27,747 nucleotides of DNA from CAMENZ01 sp041854955 (GTDB lineage: Bacteria > Bacillota > Clostridia > Peptostreptococcales > Anaerovoracaceae). Under the pieces are notes generated by a model that worked only from the letters and a program-made list of their open reading frames with translations, was not told the DNA's origin and searched no databases. Made by a program: the position numbers and the translations under genes. Shown piece by piece: positions 14,652 to 21,503 of the stretch; the first letter of the stretch is position 1; every line of letters starts with the position of its first letter. Location: contig JBHADF010000010.1 of assembly GCA_041854955.1 (NCBI GenBank), positions 1-27,747 on the forward strand, given 5' to 3'.

Positions 14652-15761
14652 ATGGATTCAAGAATAGTTAAACTCTCAAAGCTTCTCACCGGTTATTCCA
14701 CCAGGCTTCAGCCGGGAGAAAGAGTTTTAATCGAATATACGGGAGAGGATTGCAAACCCTTGGTAAGGCAGCTGGTTAAGGATGCCTACGCCTTGGGAGC
14801 GAAGCCCTATGTCAATGCCACAGACAGCAGAATTCTGAGAGAGATTTTGCTGGGAGCAGATGAGGAGCAGATCGGATTTCTAAACGCCTGCCAGCTTCCT
14901 ATGATGGAGGGTATGGATGCCTATATCGCCGTCCGCGGCGGAGCCAACTCCTCCGAATTGGGCGATGTGCCGGCGGAAAAGCTGAATATGTACTACAAGG
15001 TTATGGCTCCTACCTTTGACCGCAGAGTCAACCACACAAAATGGTGCGTTCTCAGATACCCTACGGCTTCCATGTCCCAGCTGGCCGGAACTTCTCAGGA
15101 GGCCTTCGAAGACTTCTACTTCGATGTTTGTACTCTTGATTACAACAAAATGTCAAAAGCTATGGACGCCTTGGTAGAGCTCATGGAAAAAACCGATAAG
15201 GTTCGTTTGGTTGCCCCCGGCACCGATCTGACCTTTTCCATCAAGGGTATACCGGCCATCAAATGTGCAGGAGACTGCAACATCCCTGACGGAGAGGTGT
15301 TTACGGCTCCTGTTCGTGAATCCATGAACGGCGTCATATCCTATAACACGGTTTCGGAGGCTCAAGGCTTCACCTTTGAAAACATCCGCTTTGAAGTGGA
15401 AAAGGGTAAAATAGTAAAGGCCACCGCCAACAACACGGAACGCATAAATCAGCTTCTCGATGTGGACGAAGGAGCCAGATACTTCGGAGAATTCGCCATC
15501 GGTGTTAACCCCTACGTACTTCATCCTATGAAGGATACCCTCTTTGACGAGAAAATCTGCGGTTCCTTCCACCTTACACCGGGAGCTTGTTACGACGAAG
15601 CACCCAACGGAAATAAGTCTGCGGCTCACTGGGATCTGGTGCTGATTCAGAGAGAAGACTACGGCGGCGGAGAAATATGGTTCGACGACGTGCTCATAAG
15701 AAAAGACGGCATTTTCGTCATCCCCGAGCTGGAGGCCTTAAACCCGGAAAATCTGAAATAA
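14652..15761 (+). CDS. Aminopeptidase, M29 family
   Basis: The 369-residue protein matches the M29 metal-dependent aminopeptidases (AmpS/PepS/aminopeptidase T type). Probable metal and catalytic residues are E215 in IPDGEVFTAPV, E280 in FGEFAIGVNP, H307 in GSFHLTPG, Y314 in CYDEAP, and H326/D328 in AAHWDLV. The enzyme removes N-terminal residues from peptides in the cytoplasm; no signal peptide is seen. The length is slightly below the common 400-415. AGGAGG lies just before the ATG. It is transcribed alone, divergently from the lipid kinase operon. Confidence 0.92.
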   Translation: MDSRIVKLSKLLTGYSTRLQPGERVLIEYTGEDCKPLVRQLVKDAYALGAKPYVNATDSRILREILLGADEEQIGFLNACQLPMMEGMDAYIAVRGGANSSELGDVPAEKLNMYYKVMAPTFDRRVNHTKWCVLRYPTASMSQLAGTSQEAFEDFYFDVCTLDYNKMSKAMDALVELMEKTDKVRLVAPGTDLTFSIKGIPAIKCAGDCNIPDGEVFTAPVRESMNGVISYNTVSEAQGFTFENIRFEVEKGKIVKATANNTERINQLLDVDEGARYFGEFAIGVNPYVLHPMKDTLFDEKICGSFHLTPGACYDEAPNGNKSAAHWDLVLIQREDYGGGEIWFDDVLIRKDGIFVIPELEALNPENLK

Positions 15762-15796
15762 GGCTCATCCACCTTTACAAGATACAAAAAAGCAAT

Positions 15797-15817
15797 CCCG
15801 CCTCTAAGGCGGGGTTT
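15797..15817 (+). terminator. Terminator of the M29 aminopeptidase gene
   Basis: CCCGCC (15797-15802) pairs with GGCGGG (15808-15813) across a five-base loop and is followed by GTTTT. It lies 36 bp after the stop codon. Confidence 0.8.
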
Positions 15818-15831
15818 TCTTTACAAAAGGA

Positions 15832-15869
15832 AACAGCCGGTATGCTTCAAAACCTACTCGGCTGTTTTT
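15832..15869. terminator. Second hairpin between convergent genes
   Basis: AACAGCCG (15832-15839) pairs with CGGCTGTT (15859-15866). On the plus strand it is followed by more T residues. On the minus strand it lies 42 bp past the FeoB-associated gene and is followed by TTTCCTTTTG. It is likely bidirectional. Confidence 0.6.
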
Positions 15870-15907
15870 TATAATGGCTTATCTTATTATCTCTTTATTT
15901 TGGCAGC

Positions 15908-16066
15908 TCAATCTCTGCTGCCATGGCAATGGTCAGACATGGCGCAACCGCTGCAGCCGCATCCGCAAGAGTTTTTCCCCTTTGCTCTGTTTCTCATCAT
16001 GGAAAAGACTATGCCTCCCAAGATGACCAAAACCACTGCTCCTACTATAAATGTTCCCCAGTTCAT
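15908..16066 (-). CDS. FeoB-associated Cys-rich membrane protein
   Basis: The 52-residue protein has one membrane helix (about 5-23, GTFIVGAVVLVILGGIVFSM), a basic stretch (RNRAKGK) and a cysteine-rich tail CGCGCSGCAMSDHCHG (34-49). This pattern, with NWGTFIVGAVV at the start, is the FeoB-associated Cys-rich family (PF12669), usually encoded next to feoA/feoB and thought to assist ferrous iron uptake. Neither feo gene is in this window, so this copy stands apart from them. AAGAGG precedes the ATG at 16066. Its promoter carries an operator-like palindrome and faces a DtxR-type regulator gene, which fits iron control. Confidence 0.85.
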   Translation of the reverse strand: MNWGTFIVGAVVLVILGGIVFSMMRNRAKGKNSCGCGCSGCAMSDHCHGSRD

Positions 16067-16081
16067 CCATGCCTCTTTTCT

Positions 16082-16136
16082 CTAAATGCTTCAGGGAGCC
16101 GAAGACTTTAAGCTACGGCTCGACTTGTGCATTTAG
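16082..16136 (-). promoter_or_regulatory. Nested hairpin in the 5' leader of the FeoB-associated gene
   Basis: On the minus strand the outer arms CTAAATGC (16136-16129) and GCATTTAG (16089-16082) enclose inner arms GAGCCG (16121-16116) and CGGCTC (16101-16096). The structure occupies about half of the 117-nt leader and ends directly before the AGAAAAGAGG ribosome binding region. I do not recognise it as a known riboswitch class. It could affect translation or mRNA stability. Confidence 0.5.
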
Positions 16137-16164
16137 TCTGTATCTTGTTCTTTGAGTTTGTACG

Positions 16165-16180
16165 GTTAGCTATGGCTAAC
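16165..16180. promoter_or_regulatory. Operator-like palindrome, candidate DtxR-family site
   Basis: GTTAGC (16165-16170) and GCTAAC (16175-16180) form a perfect inverted repeat with four central bases. The half-sites equal those in the DtxR/IdeR consensus (GGTTAG...CTAACC), but the spacing is wider than in the classic 19-bp box. It covers roughly +3 to +18 of the promoter at 16190-16218, where a bound repressor would block transcription. Confidence 0.6.
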
Positions 16181-16189
16181 TATATTTTT

Positions 16190-16218
16190 ATAATATACTA
16201 TGCCCAAGGCTTTGTCAA
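16190..16218 (-). promoter_or_regulatory. Promoter of the FeoB-associated peptide gene
   Basis: A perfect TTGACA (16218-16213) is followed after 17 bp by TATTAT (16195-16190). Transcription would start near 16183, directly at the edge of the GTTAGC palindrome. A consensus promoter with an operator at +1 suggests strong expression when a repressor leaves. Confidence 0.8.
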
Positions 16219-16296
16219 TAACTTTTCAAAACTTTTTTACATATATTTTTCGCTGTTCGAGGCCCTATGCCTGAAGCCTTCCTCATTCCTTTCCCC

Positions 16297-16325
16297 TTGA
16301 TATAAGCCTTTTTTAATGATATAAT
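16297..16325 (+). promoter_or_regulatory. Promoter of the DtxR-type regulator gene
   Basis: TTGATA (16297-16302) is followed after 17 bp by TATAAT (16320-16325), with an extended TGa before the -10. Transcription would begin near 16332. A short palindrome ATTCT-ATC-AGAAT (16342-16354) lies in the leader but does not resemble the GTTAGC site. Confidence 0.75.
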
Positions 16326-16382
16326 GAAATTCGGTAAGTTAATTCTATCAGAATAAAATATATATTTATTGGAGGTATTGCC

Positions 16383-16751
16383 ATGGCATTGCAGGAATCG
16401 GGTGAAATGTATCTTGAAACCATATTGGTTCTATCCATGGAAAAGGGCACTGTCAGAGCTATAGATATCTGCGACTATATGGGATACAGCAAACCCAGTG
16501 TCAGCAGAGCCGTAGGTATTCTTAAAGAGGACGGCTATATATCTGTGGACAGCAATAATTATCTGACCCTAACGGAGAAGGGGCTGGAGATAGCCACAAA
16601 GATTTACGAAAGGCACACCGTTCTCACCAAGGTCTTTGTAGGCATGGGAATCGACCCTGAAATCGCTTCCGAGGACGCCTGCAAAATTGAGCATGTCATC
16701 AGTCCGGAAACCTTTGCGGCTATGAAAAAGCTCATATCAAAGGACGAATAA
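16383..16751 (+). CDS. Short DtxR-family metal-dependent regulator, probably iron-sensing
   Basis: The 122-residue protein has an N-terminal winged helix (about 1-70; recognition helix region YSKPSVSRAVGILKEDGYIS) and a metal-binding dimerisation domain (about 71-120). It lacks the C-terminal SH3-like domain of DtxR and IdeR, as MntR-type members do. The primary-site ligands nevertheless align with iron-type DtxR: M9, C100, E103 and H104 (EMYLE and DACKIEHV) correspond to DtxR M10, C102, E105 and H106. MntR has Asp and Glu in place of the Met and Cys. In the ancillary site H78 is kept, but DtxR E83 and H98 align with T82 and S96. GGAGG precedes the ATG. It is divergent from the FeoB-associated gene, its likely target. 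Confidence 0.88.
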   Translation: MALQESGEMYLETILVLSMEKGTVRAIDICDYMGYSKPSVSRAVGILKEDGYISVDSNNYLTLTEKGLEIATKIYERHTVLTKVFVGMGIDPEIASEDACKIEHVISPETFAAMKKLISKDE

Positions 16752-16783
16752 CAGTTCGCCCCTATTTACTATCAAAGGATGAC

Positions 16784-16814
16784 AAATGCCGCCCTTCGGG
16801 GTGGCATTTTTTGT
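16784..16814 (+). terminator. Terminator of the DtxR-type regulator gene
   Basis: An 11-bp stem (16784-16794 with 16799-16809, one G-U pair) closed by a TTCG tetraloop is followed by TTTG. It is a textbook hairpin, 33 bp after the stop codon. Confidence 0.9.
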
Positions 16815-16831
16815 GTCTCTGGGTCTATAGG

Positions 16832-16870
16832 ATAAAAAGGGCTGAGATGCCTTTGGCCTCCCAACCCTTT
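16832..16870 (-). terminator. Terminator of the prmA-rsmE operon
   Basis: Minus-strand arms 16870-16855 and 16851-16836 form a 16-bp stem with one mismatch and some G-U pairs, beginning AAAGGG and closing CCCTTT, followed by TTATCC. It begins 20 bp after the rsmE stop. Confidence 0.75.
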
Positions 16871-16890
16871 AACATTTTCTCGCAAGGATA

Positions 16891-17646
16891 CTAAAGCTCC
16901 AGCTCATACATTATCATTGCCAAGGCCACCAGTCCTGCCGTTTCCGTTCTCAGTGTAGTCTTTCCCAGGGTTACGGTTTTGGCTCCTATCTCCGTCAGCC
17001 TTTGGATTTCCTTATCCGCAAAGCCTCCCTCCGGACCGATGATGATGGCTGCCCTCTTATCATTACAGCCCTCCCTTTCTGCAAAATCCCGCAGGCATTC
17101 CTTCATGGTACGGCTTTCTTCATTTTCATAGGGGCAGAGTATCAGGTCAAAGTTTTCCTTCTCAATATGAGCCAGCATTTCAGCAAAGCTTTTCCCTGCT
17201 TCCACAGTGGGAATCACGCCCCGCTTACACTGCTTAACCGCTTCATCGGCAATTTTCTGCCAGCGGGTCAGCTTCTTGGAGAAATTCCCCTTTTCCACCA
17301 CTACGGTTCTCTCCATAAAGACAGGGACTATTTTTTCGACCCCCATTTCCACGGTTTTTTGAATCACCGTCTCCATCTTGGCGGCTTTAGGAATTCCTTG
17401 ATAGAGCACCACCTTGGTGGAAGGCTCCGTTGCCATGGACTGCTTGTCCAGTATCTTCAGAGTTGCACTTGCCGGTGTCATCTCCACCAGCTCCGTTATG
17501 TATTCCCAACGCTCTCCGTCGGAAATCAGGATTTCCTCACCCATTCTGGCTCTCAGTACCCTGGTGAGATGGTGCAAATCCCCCTCATCCTCTATGCATA
17601 TGAACTGTCCCTCTATGGCAGAGCTGTCTACAAAAAACTTTATCAT
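16891..17646 (-). CDS. rsmE: 16S rRNA (uracil1498-N3)-methyltransferase RsmE
   Basis: The 251-residue SPOUT methyltransferase has an N-terminal PUA-like domain (HHLTRVLRARMGEEILISDG, about 25-44) and C-terminal trefoil-knot motifs IIGPEGGFADKEI and LGKTTLRTETAGLVALAMI. It methylates U1498 of 16S rRNA using S-adenosylmethionine. It follows prmA by 143 bp, a pairing common in Firmicutes. The gap carries a 32-bp repeat and possibly a weak promoter (TTGTAA, 17 bp, TATCTG). Confidence 0.94.
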   Translation of the reverse strand: MIKFFVDSSAIEGQFICIEDEGDLHHLTRVLRARMGEEILISDGERWEYITELVEMTPASATLKILDKQSMATEPSTKVVLYQGIPKAAKMETVIQKTVEMGVEKIVPVFMERTVVVEKGNFSKKLTRWQKIADEAVKQCKRGVIPTVEAGKSFAEMLAHIEKENFDLILCPYENEESRTMKECLRDFAEREGCNDKRAAIIIGPEGGFADKEIQRLTEIGAKTVTLGKTTLRTETAGLVALAMIMYELEL

Positions 17647-17709
17647 AAATCCTCCTCAGGTTATGTTTTAATATTTTTCAGCTATCAGATAACATGCTTC
17701 CGCAAAAAT

Positions 17710-17790
17710 TACAAGGGAAAAATGTAACGTATCACACTTTTTACAATGAAAAAATGTGATTTTTCGCATTTTTTACAGGGAAATTTCCCT
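17710..17790. repeat. Degenerate 32-bp tandem repeat between prmA and rsmE
   Basis: Copies begin with TACA at 17710, 17742 and 17774, exactly 32 bp apart. Copies 1 and 2 agree at 24 of 32 positions (TACAA..G.AAAAATGT early, TTTT at the end). The third is partial and includes the palindrome AGGGAAATTTCCCT, ending at the prmA stop codon. The region is AT-rich, so part of the similarity could be low complexity. Confidence 0.5.
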
Positions 17791-18752
17791 TATACCCGAG
17801 CTACAACGGCACACCACATGCCGTCCTGCTTCACTTCAACCACCTTAAAGCCAAGGGATTCCATGTGGCTCTTTACCTGCTCCAGCTTTTCATCCAGTAT
17901 GCCGGAGGATATATAGTAGCCCCCTTCCAGCAGGTGCTTTACCACATCTTCGGAAAGCATCATAACAAGATCAGCCATCAAATTCCCCACAACCAGATTT
18001 GCTCTAAAATCTATGCCCTTGGTCAGGTCGCCCACCATGACCCTTGCCTTTTGGGAAAGGCGATTCTTTTCAATGTTTTCAGCTGAAATCTCCACCGCTA
18101 CAGGGTCAATATCGATGCCTAAAATTTCCGAAGCCCCCAACAATCCCCCTGCAATGGTCAAAATTCCGGAGCCGCAACCTACATCCAGTACCTTGTCCCC
18201 CGGCTTCATATATTTTTCCATGAGCTTTACGCAGAGAGAGGTGGTCTCGTGGGTTCCCGTGCCGAAGGCCATTCCCGGGTCTATTTCTATTACAAGCTCA
18301 TCCGCCTGCCTCTCATACTCTTCCCAGGTAGGCTTTACCACTATTCTGTCGCTTATCTTAGCGGGACGGAAATACTCTTTCCAATTGTCCTTCCACTCGT
18401 CCTCGTCCCTTAAAGCCACTTTCATCTCCACATAAGGAGCTCCTATTTCTCCGAAGGCGCCTCCGGCCATTTCTTCCTTCAGGCGAACTATGAGGCCTTC
18501 TATCTTCTCAACCATTTCCATACCTTCGGTTCCGTCTTCCCTGTAAAGGGTAACCTTAGGCCTTTTTTCTCTGAGGGAAAGCACTTCCGGGTCAATATAG
18601 TCCCAGTGAAACTCCTCCTTCTTCTCCATGATTTCCTCGATGTCCGCCGGGTCCTCTATGGCCATATCCGTGATTCCCTCGTTGGAAAGGGCCGATATGA
18701 AAGGCTCCATGGCTTCCTTATCCATTTCAATATCTATCTGCATATATTTCAT
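17790..18752 (-). CDS. prmA: Ribosomal protein L11 methyltransferase PrmA
   Basis: The 320-residue protein has an N-terminal substrate-recognition domain and a class I SAM-dependent methyltransferase domain: IDPGMAFGTGTHETT (157-171), VLDVGCGSGILTIAG (188-202), GIDIDPVAV (212-220) and VVGNLMADLV (254-263). PrmA trimethylates ribosomal protein L11. I chose the ATG at 18752 because GGAGG lies directly upstream; a TTG four codons earlier overlaps that site and is unlikely. It heads the prmA-rsmE operon. Confidence 0.94.
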   Translation of the reverse strand: MKYMQIDIEMDKEAMEPFISALSNEGITDMAIEDPADIEEIMEKKEEFHWDYIDPEVLSLREKRPKVTLYREDGTEGMEMVEKIEGLIVRLKEEMAGGAFGEIGAPYVEMKVALRDEDEWKDNWKEYFRPAKISDRIVVKPTWEEYERQADELVIEIDPGMAFGTGTHETTSLCVKLMEKYMKPGDKVLDVGCGSGILTIAGGLLGASEILGIDIDPVAVEISAENIEKNRLSQKARVMVGDLTKGIDFRANLVVGNLMADLVMMLSEDVVKHLLEGGYYISSGILDEKLEQVKSHMESLGFKVVEVKQDGMWCAVVARV

Positions 18753-18793
18753 CTTTCCCTCCAAAACATGTTTTTTAACATTTTACCAAGAAA

Positions 18794-18822
18794 ATTATAG
18801 GGCTTAGTGCAAAAAAAGTCAA
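18794..18822 (-). promoter_or_regulatory. Promoter of prmA-rsmE
   Basis: TTGACT (18822-18817) is followed after 17 bp by TATAAT (18799-18794). Transcription starts near 18787. The leader contains the palindrome AAAACATGTTTT (18763-18774) just before the ribosome binding site. Confidence 0.8.
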
Positions 18823-18873
18823 CGGAAAGGCTGTGCAGAGGGCCTTCTAACGCAGTATTTTCCCATGAATACC

Positions 18874-18902
18874 TTGCAAATTATTCCATATCAAAGTATA
18901 CT
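18874..18902 (+). promoter_or_regulatory. Promoter of the MerR-thioesterase operon
   Basis: TTGCAA (18874-18879) and TATACT (18897-18902) are 17 bp apart. This is normal spacing, unlike the 19-20 bp spacers of promoters that MerR proteins activate by twisting DNA, so simple autoregulation by that mechanism is not evident here. Confidence 0.55.
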
Positions 18903-18974
18903 GTTACCATAGTCTTTCTCCCGTAGGGAGGATGGCCATGGATATTTTGCAGGAGGAGATGGGGAGGTTATCTC

Positions 18975-19811
18975 ATGTTAGGAAAAAGCTTTTACCTGAC
19001 CACCGGCGAGCTGGCTCGCCTCTTCGGAGTGAAGAAGCAGACCTTGTTCCACTATGATGATATGGGCATTTTTCGCCCTGAAATGTTAGGGGAAAACGGA
19101 TATCGCTACTACTCCTACCCCCAGCTGGAAACCTTTGCGGTAATCCTTATGCTCCGTGAATTGGGTGTGTCCATATCCCACATAAAGGAGCTGGTAAAGC
19201 AGCCTTCTCCTGAGGGCTTTTCCAAGCTTTTAGAGTCCTATCAGGATATAATCGACGGGAAAATCAACAGGCTCAAATGGGCTAAAAGCTACATAGAAAG
19301 AAAGCTGAATTCCATCGAAGAAGGATTCCATGCTCCCATAGGAGAAATCCTTTTTCAAAATATGCAAAATCGCCATATCATAACCACCGAGTACCGTGGG
19401 GATTCGGATCTCCGTGCCGTGAACATGGCCGTAAGTCGGCATTTCAAATACTGCCACAGTCTTGGGCTGCACAGCTCCTACCCGGAGGGAGCCATGATTC
19501 CCTTGGATTCAGTCAGCGGCGAAGAATATAGATATTCCAAGCTTTACTCCGTGGTGGATGATGTTGACTTTGAAAGTGCGGAAATCGGTGGGGATACTAC
19601 CAATGTAGAGGCTTTCGGCGGAAATTTCCTGGCCATCTACGACGACAGAGGCTACAGAAACATCCATAGCAGCTGCCTAAAGCTGAAGGAATATGCCACG
19701 AGCCACAACCTGACTTTAGGAGACCATTTCTACGAAGAAGTTATTTTAGACGACTTTTCCACGGAAGGCTATGACCACTATTTAGTCAAGCTTTCCATAG
19801 GCGTAAAATAG
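18975..19811 (+). CDS. MerR-family regulator with GyrI-like effector domain
   Basis: The 278-residue protein has an N-terminal MerR winged helix (LTTGELARLFGVKKQTLFHY, 8-27; ENGYRYYSYPQL, 40-51), a dimerising coiled coil (about 80-115) and a C-terminal region of about 150 residues resembling the BmrR/GyrI ligand-binding fold. Such regulators bind hydrophobic or cationic small molecules and switch on efflux or detoxification genes. The ligand is not predictable. It is followed 25 bp later by a hotdog thioesterase; an ABC/FtsX transporter lies about 1 kb downstream. GGGGAGG precedes the ATG. Confidence 0.85.
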   Translation: MLGKSFYLTTGELARLFGVKKQTLFHYDDMGIFRPEMLGENGYRYYSYPQLETFAVILMLRELGVSISHIKELVKQPSPEGFSKLLESYQDIIDGKINRLKWAKSYIERKLNSIEEGFHAPIGEILFQNMQNRHIITTEYRGDSDLRAVNMAVSRHFKYCHSLGLHSSYPEGAMIPLDSVSGEEYRYSKLYSVVDDVDFESAEIGGDTTNVEAFGGNFLAIYDDRGYRNIHSSCLKLKEYATSHNLTLGDHFYEEVILDDFSTEGYDHYLVKLSIGVK

Positions 19812-19836
19812 ATATATGAAAACACAGGAGGCATTT

Positions 19837-20268
19837 ATGACATCTTTTAAAAACTATTTTGAAAATTTTCAGGCGGAAAAAAGTGAGCAGCCGGACAGGA
19901 TCAACGCTCTTTTAGATGCGGAATACGTTTCCTTTGATAGGGAAAATATGACCGCCGTTTTGGAATTTCCCGTTAAGACTTGGGAATTGAACAGGGTGGG
20001 AATTCTCCACGGTGGCCTTATCTCCACCATGCTGGATCACGCCTGCGGAGTGTGCGTGGCTTCCCTGATGAGCACCTGGTGCCCTACGGTGGAGCTGGCG
20101 GTGAAATTCCTCAGACCGGGACAGCCGGGAGATACCATTGTGGCAACTTCCCACATAACCTACAAAGGTCGCCGTATCATTCACGTGGAAGCCACCTTGA
20201 GGGGCAAGGCCAAGGGGGAGCTTTTGGCCAGCTGCACATCAACCTATCTGAATTATGGTGAGGAATAG
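19837..20268 (+). CDS. PaaI-type hotdog-fold acyl-CoA thioesterase
   Basis: The 143-residue protein has the hotdog thioesterase core GILHGGLISTMLDHACGVC with the conserved HGG and a downstream aspartate, then VELAVKFLRPGQPGDTIVA. These place it in the PaaI/YdiI-like group, which hydrolyses acyl- or aryl-CoA thioesters. I chose the ATG at 19837 because AGGAGG sits just before it; an ATG seven codons earlier would place that site inside the gene. It is cotranscribed with the MerR regulator. The substrate is unknown. Confidence 0.85.
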   Translation: MTSFKNYFENFQAEKSEQPDRINALLDAEYVSFDRENMTAVLEFPVKTWELNRVGILHGGLISTMLDHACGVCVASLMSTWCPTVELAVKFLRPGQPGDTIVATSHITYKGRRIIHVEATLRGKAKGELLASCTSTYLNYGEE

Positions 20269-20318
20269 GCTTACCCATAACAACAGCCTAATATTTCAGC
20301 ATATGGCATATAAAGCTC

Positions 20319-20358
20319 AAAACCGCCACGGGGTTTTCATCCCTTAGGCGGTTTTATC
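20319..20358. terminator. Bidirectional terminator between the thioesterase and small membrane protein genes
   Basis: AAAACCGCC (20319-20327) pairs with GGCGGTTTT (20347-20355), with an inner GGG/CCC pairing. Tails are T-rich in both directions, so it can serve both convergent genes. Confidence 0.8.
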
Positions 20359-20400
20359 TTGCTATTACCTAAACTCTAAATCACTCTCATAATTCCAAAG

Positions 20401-20628
20401 TCAAAACTTATTCCTTCTCCCGGTTCTGTCCTTGTATCTATTTTTTCTATGGCTGAATATGGTGCCCCCTTTGGAAAATTCCCTTTTCCCGTCTCCTCTT
20501 CTGCCTCTTAAAATCAGATAGACCGATACTGCGACAAAAATCGCCAAAAGGGAGAGCAAGACTATCTCTGCCAGGCTCCACATACCATCAAAGCCTATAT
20601 GAAATTTATCCAACAATAAATCACTCAT
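20401..20628 (-). CDS. Small single-pass membrane protein, function unknown
   Basis: The 75-residue product has a membrane helix (about 19-41, SLAEIVLLSLLAIFVAVSVYLIL) followed by a strongly basic tail (RGRRGDGKRE, HRKNRYKDRTGRRNKF), which predicts a cytoplasmic C-terminus. I do not recognise the family. Support for a real gene: a plausible RBS (AAAGGG) before the ATG, a hydrophobic helix in the correct frame, and a terminator 46 bp after the stop. The promoter is not clear. It lies divergent to the ABC transporter operon. Confidence 0.5.
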   Translation of the reverse strand: MSDLLLDKFHIGFDGMWSLAEIVLLSLLAIFVAVSVYLILRGRRGDGKREFSKGGTIFSHRKNRYKDRTGRRNKF

Positions 20629-20695
20629 GCCCTTTGCCCTCTGTAATGATGTATTCCTATGGCTCCTGCCTGTTCAGATTAGAATTACAATACTC

Positions 20696-20724
20696 TTCCA
20701 ATATTTTATCCTTTATGCTATTAT
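20696..20724 (+). promoter_or_regulatory. Promoter of the ABC transporter operon
   Basis: TTCCAA (20696-20701) is followed after 17 bp by TATTAT (20719-20724) with TG one base before the -10. The leader of about 55 nt contains a small CACGG/CCGTG stem (20743-20759). Confidence 0.5.
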
Positions 20725-20786
20725 ATAGCCAAGAAGTGTAGCCACGGTGGTTTTTCCGTGAACAATGGAGTAAAGAGGAGGTAATT

Positions 20787-21491
20787 ATGGCACCCTTTGT
20801 GAAATTTGACCAGGTAAGAAAAGAATACAGAATGGGAGATGTTACCATCGAAGCCCTGAGAGATGCCTCCTTTCATATAGAAAAGGGAGAGGTTTGCGTC
20901 ATCGTAGGACCTTCGGGAGCCGGCAAGACCACCCTGTTAAACATACTGGGAGGTATGGATACCTTGACGGGTGGTACCGTTTTCTTGGAGGATGAAGAAA
21001 TATCCTCCTATTCTGCCAAGGAGCTTACCCTCTACCGCCGCTATCAGGTAGGCTTTGTTTTTCAATTTTACAATTTGGTGCAAAATCTGACTGCCTTGGA
21101 AAATGTAGAGCTGGCAGTTCAGATATGCCAAGAGCCCATGGACCCTGCCGAGGCCTTAAAAAAAGTAGGCTTAGGAGACCGACTGAGTAACTTCCCCGCC
21201 CAGCTTTCCGGCGGCGAGCAGCAGAGAGTAGCCATAGCACGAGCCATGGCCAAGAATCCCAAGCTGCTCCTCTGCGATGAGCCTACGGGAGCTCTTGACT
21301 ACAAGACGGGAAAGGCCATTCTAAAGCTCCTGCAGGATATGGCCCGTCAAACGGGAACCACGGTTATCATCATTACCCACAATACGGCCATAACGCCTAT
21401 GGCTGACCGAATCATACATGTTAAAAACGGCACCGTTTCCTCTATGGAAATCAACCCGACTCCTGTCCCCGTAGAGGATATTGAGTGGTAA
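20787..21491 (+). CDS. ABC transporter ATP-binding protein (MacB/LolD type)
   Basis: The 234-residue ATPase has Walker A GPSGAGKT (41-48), Q-loop Q93 in FVFQFYNLVQNLTALENVEL, signature LSGGEQQR (140-147), Walker B LLLCDEP (160-166) and H-loop H198 in THN. The Q-loop context and EPTGALD are typical of the MacB/LolD/FtsE group that pairs with FtsX-fold permeases. It is 12 bp upstream of such a permease, its certain partner. AGGAGG precedes the ATG. Confidence 0.93.
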   Translation: MAPFVKFDQVRKEYRMGDVTIEALRDASFHIEKGEVCVIVGPSGAGKTTLLNILGGMDTLTGGTVFLEDEEISSYSAKELTLYRRYQVGFVFQFYNLVQNLTALENVELAVQICQEPMDPAEALKKVGLGDRLSNFPAQLSGGEQQRVAIARAMAKNPKLLLCDEPTGALDYKTGKAILKLLQDMARQTGTTVIIITHNTAITPMADRIIHVKNGTVSSMEINPTPVPVEDIEW

Positions 21492-21503
21492 AGGAGGCTT
21501 TTT

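Noticed and set aside
18763..18774. AAAACATGTTTT palindrome in the prmA leader as an operator
   Set aside because: The sequence AAAACATGTTTT also occurs inside the acyl-ACP thioesterase coding region (around 25402-25413), so it is more likely chance in AT-rich DNA.
18933..19056. Leader reading frame (MAMDILQEEMGRLSH...) overlapping the start of the MerR gene, with a GGAGG nearby
   Set aside because: It overlaps the MerR gene out of frame and contains its ribosome binding site; the sequence has no recognisable protein features. Translational coupling is possible but unsupported.
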